Positions 28,176 to 37,138 of a stretch of DNA of 64,000 nucleotides are shown here, in pieces. This stretch comes from Chloroflexota bacterium (GTDB taxonomy: Bacteria > Chloroflexota > Anaerolineae > UBA1429), in NCBI GenBank assembly GCA_012719135.1, contig JAAYAW010000073.1:1-64000 (forward strand). Direction: 5' to 3'. Each line of letters opens with the position of its first letter. Positions within the stretch are counted from its first letter, which is position 1. The notes under the pieces are model-generated. The model did no database searches and was not told the origin of the DNA. It saw only the letters and a program-made list of their open reading frames with translations. The position numbers were made by a program, and so were the translations under genes.

Positions 28176-29222
28176 ATGTCACAGGACCGACTGATCTCTG
28201 AAATACGTGAACAGCCGTCGGTCCTGGATGGCCTGCTGCGATCGGGCCGTTCCGCCGTTCAGGCGCTGGCCGAGGAGGTCCTGCGCCGGCAGATCGCCCA
28301 CGTTGTGATCGTGGCTCGCGGCACGTCAGACCATTCGGCCACCTATGCGAAATACCAGCTTGGGATTGCCCATGGTCTGTCCGTCAGCCTGGCCGCGCCG
28401 TCGATTACTACGCTGTACGATGCCTCTCTGCGCCTGACGCCTGACACTCTGGTCCTGGGGATCTCGCAGTCCGGAATGTCACCCGATATCGTGGCCGTTG
28501 TCGCCGAGGCGCGAAAGCAGGGAGTTCTGACGGCTGCGTTGGTCAACTCCACCGAGTCGCGACTCGCAGGAGTCGCGGAGTGGGTGGTCCCACTGGGGGC
28601 AGGCCCGGAGCAGAGTGTCGCAGCAACAAAGTCGTACACGGCGCAGCTGATGGCGCTGGCCATGCTTTCCGCTCTGCTGGATCAGGATTCCGACCGATTG
28701 GCTCAGCTGGCCGCCGTGCCTGAGGCAGTCCGGCGGGCGCTTGACCTGGAGGAGGGGATCGCCAGACGAGCCGAGCGGTATCGCTACATGGAGCACTGCG
28801 CGGTCATCTCGCGGGGCTACAACTATCCCACGGCCCTCGAGATCGCCCTCAAGCTCAAGGAGCTTACGTATACCGCGACTACGGCGTACTCCGCAGCGGA
28901 CTTTCTGCACGGCCCAGTCGCTGTCGTGCGTGAAGGGTACCCGATCGCGGTCGTTGCCTGCCAGGGGCGGGCTTGGCGCTCGCTACAGGCTTTTTTCGGT
29001 GCGATGCACGAGCGCGGTGCGGAGCTGATCACCATCACGGACGACGAACAGCTGGCTCAAGAGTCGGCCTTTGGGCTGTTTCTGCCTCAGACTCTGCCAG
29101 AGTGGCTATCGCCGATTGTCGCCGTTATTCCGGGGCAGTTGTTGGCCTACCATCTGGCCAGGGCGCGCGGCATCGACCCGGAGAAACCCAGGGGCCTGGC
29201 CAAGGTGACTGAGACGCGCTAG
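28176..29222 (+). CDS. SIS-domain sugar isomerase (GlmS isomerase-like, no glutaminase domain)
   Basis: MSQDRLISEIREQPSVL; GTSDHSATYAKYQL; GISQSGMSPDIV; VAATKSYTAQL. Confidence 0.87.
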   Translation: MSQDRLISEIREQPSVLDGLLRSGRSAVQALAEEVLRRQIAHVVIVARGTSDHSATYAKYQLGIAHGLSVSLAAPSITTLYDASLRLTPDTLVLGISQSGMSPDIVAVVAEARKQGVLTAALVNSTESRLAGVAEWVVPLGAGPEQSVAATKSYTAQLMALAMLSALLDQDSDRLAQLAAVPEAVRRALDLEEGIARRAERYRYMEHCAVISRGYNYPTALEIALKLKELTYTATTAYSAADFLHGPVAVVREGYPIAVVACQGRAWRSLQAFFGAMHERGAELITITDDEQLAQESAFGLFLPQTLPEWLSPIVAVIPGQLLAYHLARARGIDPEKPRGLAKVTETR

Positions 29223-29248
29223 GGCGCCCCGCCGCGGCGGGGCGCCCT
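29221..29248. terminator. 28-bp perfect GC palindrome, probable bidirectional terminator
   Basis: AGGGCGCCCCGCCG followed by its reverse complement, between convergent genes. Confidence 0.7.
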
Positions 29249-29269
29249 GACCCGTGTGACCTGCTGCGA

Positions 29270-30343
29270 CTAGGCGACTACATCCACCATGACCTTGATT
29301 GCCGATTCCTTGTGCTCGTCGGCGAAGCGCAGTGCCTCTTCAGCCGCCGCCAGGGGAAAGTGGTGCGTCACCAGGGAGGCGACATCGATGCGGCCGGCGG
29401 AAGTGAGAGCGATCGCGGGGGGGTACCGGTTTGCATAGCGGAATTGCCCGCGGATATCGATCTCCTTGCTTGCCGCAGAGACAATGTCCAGCTCGACCAT
29501 CGGCCGTGAGGGGAGGCCCGTCAGCACTGCGACGCCACCGGGTCGCGCGGCGGCAAGGGCGTTGCGGGTGGTAGGCACTGATCCCGCTGTCTCAAAAGCC
29601 ACGTCCACTCCGGCCCGGCTGGGTGCCTCGCCGAGCGCGTTGGCCATGTGCGCGCGGATCTGCTCCAGGGCGGTTCCGTCGGTATCGTTGATCGTGAGCG
29701 TCGCACCGAGCCGTTCGGCGCGCGCCAGACGACTCGGTTCCACGTCGATGCAGATGATCGTGGTGGCCCCGGCGATGCGGGCAGCTTGGAGGGTCAACAG
29801 CCCGATGGGCCCGCAGCCAAACACGGCTACGCTGTGCCCCGGGCGAACCTGCCCCCGCTCCACGGCCCACAGACCGACCGAAAGTGGCTCCATCATGGCG
29901 CCGTCGTCAAAGCTCATGTTCTCTGGCAAGGCGAAAGCAAAGTCCTCTGGCCAGACAACGTACTCGGCCATCGCTCCATCCACCGGAGGGGTTGCCATAA
30001 AGACCACATCTGAACACAGGTTGTAGTGTCCTGAACGGCAGTACCGGCACTTGCCGCACGTGTACCCGGGCTCGATGGCCACGCGATCACCGGAGACGAA
30101 TCGCGTGACACCTTCACCCGTGGCGACCACAACGCCGGCGCTCTCGTGGCCAAGCACCATGGGCGCTCTTACGACAAAGTCCCCAATGCGTCCCTGCCGG
30201 TAGTAGTGCACGTCGCTCCCGCACACGCCTACTCGATGGATTCGGACCAGAACCTCATGCGGCCCTGGCTTGGGAACGGGGCGCTCCTCGATGCGCACCT
30301 CCTCGATCCCGTGCAGTACGGCACACTTCATCGTCTCTTGCAT
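29270..30343 (-). CDS. NAD(P)-dependent sorbitol/xylitol dehydrogenase-like MDR alcohol dehydrogenase
   Basis: GVCGSDVHYYRQGRIGDFVV; CGKCRYCRSGHYNLC; FGCGPIGLLTLQAA. Confidence 0.88.
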   Translation of the reverse strand: MQETMKCAVLHGIEEVRIEERPVPKPGPHEVLVRIHRVGVCGSDVHYYRQGRIGDFVVRAPMVLGHESAGVVVATGEGVTRFVSGDRVAIEPGYTCGKCRYCRSGHYNLCSDVVFMATPPVDGAMAEYVVWPEDFAFALPENMSFDDGAMMEPLSVGLWAVERGQVRPGHSVAVFGCGPIGLLTLQAARIAGATTIICIDVEPSRLARAERLGATLTINDTDGTALEQIRAHMANALGEAPSRAGVDVAFETAGSVPTTRNALAAARPGGVAVLTGLPSRPMVELDIVSAASKEIDIRGQFRYANRYPPAIALTSAGRIDVASLVTHHFPLAAAEEALRFADEHKESAIKVMVDVVA

Positions 30344-30418
30344 TATCTTCCGCCTTTCCTATGTGGATCTTGTGGACATCGGCCGTCGTGTGCGGCTCGT
30401 GCCCGGACGCCTGTCAGT

Positions 30419-32968
30419 CTACCGGTGGTACTCAAAGACCACGATGTGCTGCCCGGGGGTGAGCAACAGGCCCCGGAAAAGCCCATCGACGGTCATGATC
30501 GGCGCACCGGCGCCGTCCACCCTCGCCTGCCAACCCGGATAGGCCATATCCGCGAGCACGAGCAGCGCGTTCTGTTCCACTGCACATTCTAGCCTCACGC
30601 GCTGTGCCTCGTACACGAGAAAGTCTACGCTTCCGAGTGCATTCGCACTCAGATTGACCTCCAGGCTCGCTGTGCCATCCCCCAGGCTCACGTGGCGCAA
30701 AGGAACAGTATAGGCCCGCGGCCACACGCTGCGGTTCTCGTACACCACGGCATCCTCGCTCCGATAGACGATGGCGTGTTCGCCGAGGCCCAGAAGGTCG
30801 GAGGCGAGGTGCTCGCGACCATCGCTGGTAACAAAGCGGATCTGCTCGATCCGGAGGTAAGCCTCCGGGAACTGCGGCATGATGCGAAGGCTCTCGATGC
30901 GGGCAGGCGAAGCGAGCGTGAACCTGGCCAGGTAAGTGTGGCCGGCATGCTCCTCCGGGGGAAAGCCGGACCGCGCCGAGAATGTGGATGCGATAGGCGC
31001 CAGGGAGTGACGCACGGCTCTCGATACGTCGCTTCGCATGTAGGCCCACTCGGCCGTCTCCAGCCCCACGCGTACAGGATACTCCAATCGCTCGCCGGAC
31101 TCTGTAAGGAGCTCCACCGTGCCTGCGATCTCGCCATCCTCTCTATCGGCGGCATGGCTCACGTAGGACTCTACCTGGACCTCCACCACATCATCAAGGC
31201 CAATCGCCTGCTCCGCTCGGTACCTTATGGCGGAGAAGGGATTGAGTACATCATAGAGCTCGCTCGCCTCGTCCACAGGCAGGAGCTGCGGGATGATATA
31301 GTAGCGCACATTCAGCCGGTTGAGGCGCTCCGCATCCAGGGCCTCTATATAGGACAGATATGACTGAGGAACCAGCGGGGTGTATATGTTGGCACTGCTG
31401 ACCCCGTAGGAGGAGGCAATGTTGGGGAAGAGCGACTCTTTCTGCACCGACGGAAACGGCAGAATGCTCTCCTTGGTCCAGATGCGATAGGGGCCATCGG
31501 TCGCGCTCAAGAGCGGAAGAATCGCGGGCTCCCGGAGCACTTCCTGAAGCGACTCGGAGGGCGTGTACGTTGCCCTCAAGACGGCACCATAGGTGAAGAG
31601 ATCTGCACAGAGAAGCGTCATCGCGATGGCCGATGCCGCTCGCCAGTGTAGCAGGCGAACCCCGAGCAGCCACAGAGCCAGGGCGGCACCGTGGACGAGA
31701 GGTAGCCATCGCCACAGAGCGACCATCTCATCGGCGTCGCCGAGTCTCCGTATGAGGATGACACTGGCCAAAGCAAGGACGAGGGATATTGCTCCAAGGA
31801 GCGTACCGGGCCAGGCCGCCGTCGTACGGCGGGCCACAACTCGATCCAGGCCCGTGCCGGCAAGCAGAGCGAGGCCAAAGCTGGTCCAGAGCAGGTACCT
31901 TGCCGGGGCGCGGAACAGGTTCAGGATAGGCACCCGTCGGACGAGTGCATAAAGCGGATTGTACTCACCAAAGGCCATCAGCAACCCAGCGACAGCAATC
32001 GCCAGGAGGAGCCACTTTTGCTGGCCTCGGTCCTGCCGAATGGCGATCCAGCTCAGAGCCAGCGGAGCCAGGCCCAGGTAGCCCATCAGCTCAATGGTGC
32101 CTTCGGGATAGGGGTTCCCCCGCAGGAAAGGCGAAAGAAACGTGGCCGAGAGCAAGGGGTGGAATGAGTAACCCGTGTAAAAGTCGCTGGCCAGGCCCGC
32201 CGCACGTTGAGAGAGACTCGTCAACTCCAGCGTCTCCAGCAACTGTGGCGCGGCGATGAGCGTCCCGATCGTGGCAGCCAGGAGAGGCGGTATGAGGCGG
32301 CGCAGCGCCTTCGCCCGCGCTGGAGCGGCAAGAACAAGGTATGTGGCCCAGGGAATCGACGGTATGAGGATGAGCAGAGACATCTGTGCGTGGCCGACGA
32401 GGAACTGGAGTGCGATGACGCCGGCCAGGCCCGCGGCACAGGCGGCGCGCTCTCTGGGATTGGCCGCAGCCATCGCTCGATGCAGGAGCACCAGCACCCA
32501 GGGCATCCAGGCACAGACGCCGATGATGCTCACATGGCTGGCATGGGCAATGAGGAACCCACCCAGTGCGAAGGTGAGTGCGGACAAGAGCGCGCTGCCA
32601 CGGGACAGGCCGATGGTTCTTGCCAGCCACGCCATGCCCAAACCCGAGAGAAGCAGGTGGACCAGCACTGAAACCGTCAGCATGACCTCGGCCGGGAGAA
32701 GAGCGTGTAGCAACAGGTTCAGCGGGTACAACGCCCCGATCTCGCCTCCCGCGATCAGGGGATAGCCAGCGCCGATCAGCGGGGACCACCAGGGCAATCG
32801 GCCCTCCGCCAGAGAGGTCGCGAGCATGCGCTGCTGCGGCAGGTACAGGCGGGCGATATCGCCGCCAAAGTACACCTCACCACGGAGTGGCAAGTAGGCG
32901 AAGAAGGCCAGGGCGATCAGAACCGTCGCGGCGACAACTTGCCACCGGGCCCAGTCACGTTGGCTCAT
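30419..32968 (-). CDS. YfhO family membrane protein
   Basis: 849 aa multi-TM; GGDIARLYLPQQ...WWSPLIGAGYPLIAGGEIGALYPLNLLL. Confidence 0.85.
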   Translation of the reverse strand: MSQRDWARWQVVAATVLIALAFFAYLPLRGEVYFGGDIARLYLPQQRMLATSLAEGRLPWWSPLIGAGYPLIAGGEIGALYPLNLLLHALLPAEVMLTVSVLVHLLLSGLGMAWLARTIGLSRGSALLSALTFALGGFLIAHASHVSIIGVCAWMPWVLVLLHRAMAAANPRERAACAAGLAGVIALQFLVGHAQMSLLILIPSIPWATYLVLAAPARAKALRRLIPPLLAATIGTLIAAPQLLETLELTSLSQRAAGLASDFYTGYSFHPLLSATFLSPFLRGNPYPEGTIELMGYLGLAPLALSWIAIRQDRGQQKWLLLAIAVAGLLMAFGEYNPLYALVRRVPILNLFRAPARYLLWTSFGLALLAGTGLDRVVARRTTAAWPGTLLGAISLVLALASVILIRRLGDADEMVALWRWLPLVHGAALALWLLGVRLLHWRAASAIAMTLLCADLFTYGAVLRATYTPSESLQEVLREPAILPLLSATDGPYRIWTKESILPFPSVQKESLFPNIASSYGVSSANIYTPLVPQSYLSYIEALDAERLNRLNVRYYIIPQLLPVDEASELYDVLNPFSAIRYRAEQAIGLDDVVEVQVESYVSHAADREDGEIAGTVELLTESGERLEYPVRVGLETAEWAYMRSDVSRAVRHSLAPIASTFSARSGFPPEEHAGHTYLARFTLASPARIESLRIMPQFPEAYLRIEQIRFVTSDGREHLASDLLGLGEHAIVYRSEDAVVYENRSVWPRAYTVPLRHVSLGDGTASLEVNLSANALGSVDFLVYEAQRVRLECAVEQNALLVLADMAYPGWQARVDGAGAPIMTVDGLFRGLLLTPGQHIVVFEYHR

Positions 32969-33021
32969 CGGCTTCGCGATGGCGTGAAGGGGGTGACGCT
33001 TGCCGCGATCAGCCCATAGCG

Positions 33022-33053
33022 AAAGGGCAGCACCTCACAAGGGGCTGCCCTTT
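33022..33053 (-). terminator. Hairpin downstream of the 33077-35217 operon
   Basis: AAAGGGCAGC...GCTGCCCTTT. Confidence 0.5.
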
Positions 33054-33076
33054 GCGGATCGACGGTACAGGCTCTG

Positions 33077-33502
33077 TCACTCACGGTAGGGCCGGATACC
33101 CAAGTATACCTCGCCGGCCGTCAGCGTGCGCAAGATCACCTCAGGTGTACGATGGTTGACTTGCTCGTGGATCTCGCGGACGGTCAGAGGGGCATTGCCG
33201 TTCGCAACGAACACGCGGAACACGCCATCCACAATGGGCGTCGTGCTGGTGATATAGTCCGGTCTCTTGGAGCAGCACGTAAGGAGCGAATCCCAAATCG
33301 GATCCACCTGCCGGACTTCGCCGGTCTCAGGGTCCACGGAGTCGATCGTCTGATCCAGGGCGAGAGAGGCATAGGAGGATCGACAGTCCTCACAGAGCAG
33401 GTCCCGCAGGTAGACGCGGATGTCACGGCCCTGGTCTTTCCACCAGGACATATCAATGTAGAAGCGTGTGTCCAGCGTTGGCCGTTGCCACCTGAGCGCC
33501 AT
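33077..33502 (-). CDS. Hypothetical protein, CxxC/CC and winged-helix-like C-terminus
   Basis: 141 aa; LLCEDCRSS, LLTCCSKRP, TPIVDGVFRVFVANGNAPLTVREIHEQV. Confidence 0.65.
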   Translation of the reverse strand: MALRWQRPTLDTRFYIDMSWWKDQGRDIRVYLRDLLCEDCRSSYASLALDQTIDSVDPETGEVRQVDPIWDSLLTCCSKRPDYITSTTPIVDGVFRVFVANGNAPLTVREIHEQVNHRTPEVILRTLTAGEVYLGIRPYRE

Positions 33503-33513
33503 CCATAACCTCC

Positions 33514-35217
33514 CTAGTTCTCTACATAGCGCACGACCTGGTCGCGCACCAGATCGCCGCGGTGGGAGAGCGGGCGCTCTCGCATCTCATCCGGAGTCTC
33601 GTAGATATGGCCCTCCAGCGATCCATCGTAGGCCCATTGGCCTTCGCCGATGGGGTCAAAGCAGGCGTTTCGCGTCAGGATGGCAAAAACGGGCACCGCT
33701 CCAGACCGGCGGTACATGTTCACTGCCGAATAGATGGCCTGGCAGGAAGCCACACCCTGCGGGCTGAGCTTGGCCAACTCTGTGAAGACGGCTTTCACCA
33801 GCCCGTAGAGCGAGCGACTCGTCTGCTGTGATTGCCACATCAGGCGAGCCACGGCATCGCGGTCCGCAACATCGATCTGCGTTGCGGGGTCGTAGCGCAC
33901 GCCGATCCGGCCGAGCTGGTTCTGTATGACCAAGGCGCCATCGCTCACGGCGGCCGCCCGTATCCAGCCGCTGCTGCTGGTTCTCGGCTGGGTGATGGAT
34001 AGCTCCAGAGAGGCGGGCCTATCCCCCGGCGTCACGTTGACAATCCCCCCGACGACCATCCCGACCGCCTTGTACCAGGGGTCCACACCGGCGATGTAGC
34101 CCTCTTCAGGCAGCAACCAGGCCGTGTAGGTGCGCCGGTTTCGGGCGTCGATGAGCGTCAGCTGAAGGTGCTGGCCCTCTTCATACTCAAAGAGGTCGAG
34201 CAAGCGGCGTGACGCGGGCATTGTTCCGGCGTGGAGGTGCGGGAAGGACACCTGGAAACCAAGAGAGGCATCGTTACCCACCCGTGCGCCGGGCAAGCTA
34301 TCCAGCTCATCGCCGAGGGCTTCGACGATGTCCAGCATGGTGAGCCCGATGTACTCGTCGCCCGTTGACACGATGGGGCTCGCGTGAACAGCCGGGCGAG
34401 AGAAAACCGCCTCTGGCAACAGGGCCCTCAAGTACCAGACCTGCTGAGTCCGCGTGCCCACGTTCTCAAAGCGCGAGTCCAGGGCGAGGGAATGATTCAA
34501 GGAAAACAGCTGAGCCTGGCGAGAACCCGGGAGACCGAGGTCCAGCCGGCCGAGCATCTCGTTGACGGGCAGCGGATGCGCGGCCTCGTAGATCGCTGCC
34601 TCTGCCAGGTTCAGATGCCCCACATGGAACTCAGGCAGAAGCTCTCTCAGGTACCACACGCCGTCGAACTGAACCCAGTCATCCTGTTCGGAAAGAACCT
34701 GCTCCAGAGCGGCGGCAACGTCCTGCCGGTACGCCGCAACGAGATCCTCTTCCGTGAGGTCATCCATGCTGCCACCGACGAGCTCCTCGGTTGGCCGGTT
34801 GAGGGGATGCTCGATATCCAGCCCGGAGGCGTACTCCTGCTCGGTGCCATCTTCAAAGAGCACGCGTATGACTTCGAACTGAGCGTACCTGGGGTTGACG
34901 CCTGGGCGGGTATCAGTCACCGACGCCTGAGCAAACTCGCGTCCCGTAAACACCAGTTGCTGACCGACAGCATAGCGATCCGCCGGGCGGTATATCTCCC
35001 CATCTGTCACCTGCTTGGCCGCGCGTTCCTTCTCCCGCTGAATCAGGCGCAGCATGAGGCCGCTTGTCAGGTCATCAAGGCTGCGGGGCATGCCCTCTTC
35101 GAGAATGACGCTGGCTAGATGGTCCAGATCATCCTCAGAGGGCGTATACTCCTGCCAAAACGCAGCTTCCTGGGTTCGCATGCGACGAACACGGGCCATC
35201 GAATCCTCCCGGGCCAA
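33514..35217 (-). CDS. Hypothetical protein with repeated winged-helix-like segments
   Basis: 567 aa; repeated wing-like motifs VWYLRELLP / VWYLRALLP. Confidence 0.7.
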   Translation of the reverse strand: MAREDSMARVRRMRTQEAAFWQEYTPSEDDLDHLASVILEEGMPRSLDDLTSGLMLRLIQREKERAAKQVTDGEIYRPADRYAVGQQLVFTGREFAQASVTDTRPGVNPRYAQFEVIRVLFEDGTEQEYASGLDIEHPLNRPTEELVGGSMDDLTEEDLVAAYRQDVAAALEQVLSEQDDWVQFDGVWYLRELLPEFHVGHLNLAEAAIYEAAHPLPVNEMLGRLDLGLPGSRQAQLFSLNHSLALDSRFENVGTRTQQVWYLRALLPEAVFSRPAVHASPIVSTGDEYIGLTMLDIVEALGDELDSLPGARVGNDASLGFQVSFPHLHAGTMPASRRLLDLFEYEEGQHLQLTLIDARNRRTYTAWLLPEEGYIAGVDPWYKAVGMVVGGIVNVTPGDRPASLELSITQPRTSSSGWIRAAAVSDGALVIQNQLGRIGVRYDPATQIDVADRDAVARLMWQSQQTSRSLYGLVKAVFTELAKLSPQGVASCQAIYSAVNMYRRSGAVPVFAILTRNACFDPIGEGQWAYDGSLEGHIYETPDEMRERPLSHRGDLVRDQVVRYVEN

Positions 35218-35282
35218 CCCGCGGATCAGCCAAGCTATAAAGAAGGGACTCCGGCCAATATGGCCGAAGCCCTGTGGATCAG

Positions 35283-35355
35283 TGGGCGAAACAGGGCTCG
35301 AACCTGTGACCCCTTCCTTGTAAGGGAAGTGCTCTCCCAGCTGAGCTATTCGCCC
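35283..35355 (-). tRNA. tRNA-Val (anticodon TAC)
   Basis: GGGCGAATAGCTCAGCTGGGAGAGCACTTCCCTTACAAGGAAGGGGTCACAGGTTCGAGCCCTGTTTCGCCCA cloverleaf; loop CTTACAA; CCA not encoded. Confidence 0.95.
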
Positions 35356-35473
35356 AAAGTGTCTTCGGCTGCACCGCTCTGCAGTGTAGCACAGAAGACA
35401 GCCTCGGTCAAAGCTCCGAGCCCCCAGCCTTTTGGGCGTTACCTGGTGGCGGGCTGATGCCGCATCTGGGCTG

Positions 35474-37138
35474 CTACATGGTATCTGGAGCGGTCATCCC
35501 CATAATCTCCAGCACGCGCCGTAGCACGGCCTGGCAGGCGCGGACCAGGCGGATGCGGGCCGAGCCCACAGCTCGATCAGCCGGATCCGAACTGACCACC
35601 CGGCAATCCCGATAGAAGGCATGGACATCCGACGCCAGTTCGTAGGCGTAGTAGGCCAGGTGGTGTGGCGCGAGCTGCTCTGCGGCAAGCTGTATGATCT
35701 CGGGCAGCTGAATCATGCGGCGGATCAGCGTGAGCTCGGCCGGGTGGGTGAGCAGCGACACATCGGCCTCGGAATCGCTCAGCTCGATGGCATGGCGCAG
35801 TATGGATGACAGGCGAGCGTGAGCATACTGAATGTAGTACACCGGGTTCTCGTCCGACTGCGCGACGGCCAGGTCGAGGTCGAACTCCATCTGGCTATCC
35901 GCGCTGCGCGAAAGCAGGAAATACCGCATTGCATCCGGGCCGACTTCATCAATGACCTCGCGCAGCGTGATCATGTCCCCGGTGCGCTTGGATAACCGGA
36001 CGATCTCACCCCCGCGCTTGAGGGTAACCAGCTGATAGAGCACGAGCGTTAGTCTGCTTGGGTCCAGCCCCAGCGCCTCCATCATGTGGTTCATGCGCGG
36101 CACATGGCCCTGATGGTCGGCTCCCCACACATCGATGACGCGATCGAAACGGCGCTCGACGAACTTGTTGTAGTGGTAGGCGATGTCCGAGGCAAAGTAC
36201 CCGGGACTGCCGTCCGAACGGACGATGACTTCGTCCTTGGAGCCGCCGAGTTGCGTGGCCGTGAACCAGACGGCGCCATCGTGGACATCGAGATAGCCGC
36301 CCTGTCTCAAGAGCGACATGATGGCATCAAACTGGCCGTCGGCATAGAGCGATGCTTCGGAGAACCAGCAGTCATAGTGCACGCCCATGGCGGCCAGGTC
36401 ATCGCGAGCCTGAGCGATAACCGATTCCAAGGCGAGCGCTCCCACCCTGGGTGTCGCCTCTCCGGGGTCCAGCGCCAGCAGGGCGTCTCCCAGTTGATCC
36501 GCGAGCTGCTGCCCGAGATCGACCATGTAGGCGCCGTGGTAACCGTCTTCGGGAACGGGGAAGTCCCGTCCGAACGCCTGTGCATAGCGCGCGTAGGCCG
36601 TTTGATAGAACACCTGCATCCGGCTGCCGGCGTCGTTGACATAATACTCGCGCTGCACATCATAGCCCGCGCTCTGCAACACAGCCGCCAGGCTATCACC
36701 CAGCACAGCATTGCGCGCCGAGCCCATGTGGAGCGGGCCCGTCGGGTTTGCGCTGACGTACTCGACCTGGACGCGCGTTCCCTCGCCGAGATCAAGCTGG
36801 CCGAGCGACTCGCCGGCGCTTAGTATCGCATTGACTTGTTCGGCCAGCCAGCGCTCCGACAGGCGGAAGTTGATGAACCCGGGATGGGCAACGGTGGCCT
36901 CGGCGATATACTCGGGTAGCTTCATGTAGCGGACCAAGGCCGCGGCGATGGCGACCGGTGCCATGCGGGCATAGCGCGCCAGTTGCATGCACACCGGCGT
37001 GGCATAGTCTCCCATGTCGACCTGGCGGGGATGCTCGACCGGTATGTCCGCTGGCACGTCAAAGCTCGGCAGATCACCGTGGCGCTGTGCGCGCTTGATA
37101 CCCGCGGCTATTGTCTCTCTCAGCTCGACATCGATCAT
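35474..37138 (-). CDS. argS: Arginyl-tRNA synthetase
   Basis: VEYVSANPTGPLHMGSARNAVLGD; VWGADHQGHVPRM; LVTLKRGGEIVRLSKRTGD. Confidence 0.95.
   Translation of the reverse strand: MIDVELRETIAAGIKRAQRHGDLPSFDVPADIPVEHPRQVDMGDYATPVCMQLARYARMAPVAIAAALVRYMKLPEYIAEATVAHPGFINFRLSERWLAEQVNAILSAGESLGQLDLGEGTRVQVEYVSANPTGPLHMGSARNAVLGDSLAAVLQSAGYDVQREYYVNDAGSRMQVFYQTAYARYAQAFGRDFPVPEDGYHGAYMVDLGQQLADQLGDALLALDPGEATPRVGALALESVIAQARDDLAAMGVHYDCWFSEASLYADGQFDAIMSLLRQGGYLDVHDGAVWFTATQLGGSKDEVIVRSDGSPGYFASDIAYHYNKFVERRFDRVIDVWGADHQGHVPRMNHMMEALGLDPSRLTLVLYQLVTLKRGGEIVRLSKRTGDMITLREVIDEVGPDAMRYFLLSRSADSQMEFDLDLAVAQSDENPVYYIQYAHARLSSILRHAIELSDSEADVSLLTHPAELTLIRRMIQLPEIIQLAAEQLAPHHLAYYAYELASDVHAFYRDCRVVSSDPADRAVGSARIRLVRACQAVLRRVLEIMGMTAPDTM

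Noticed and set aside
35283-35355. tRNA-Val as a possible integration site for a mobile element
   Set aside because: No integrase, direct repeat of the tRNA 3' end or foreign genes flank it.
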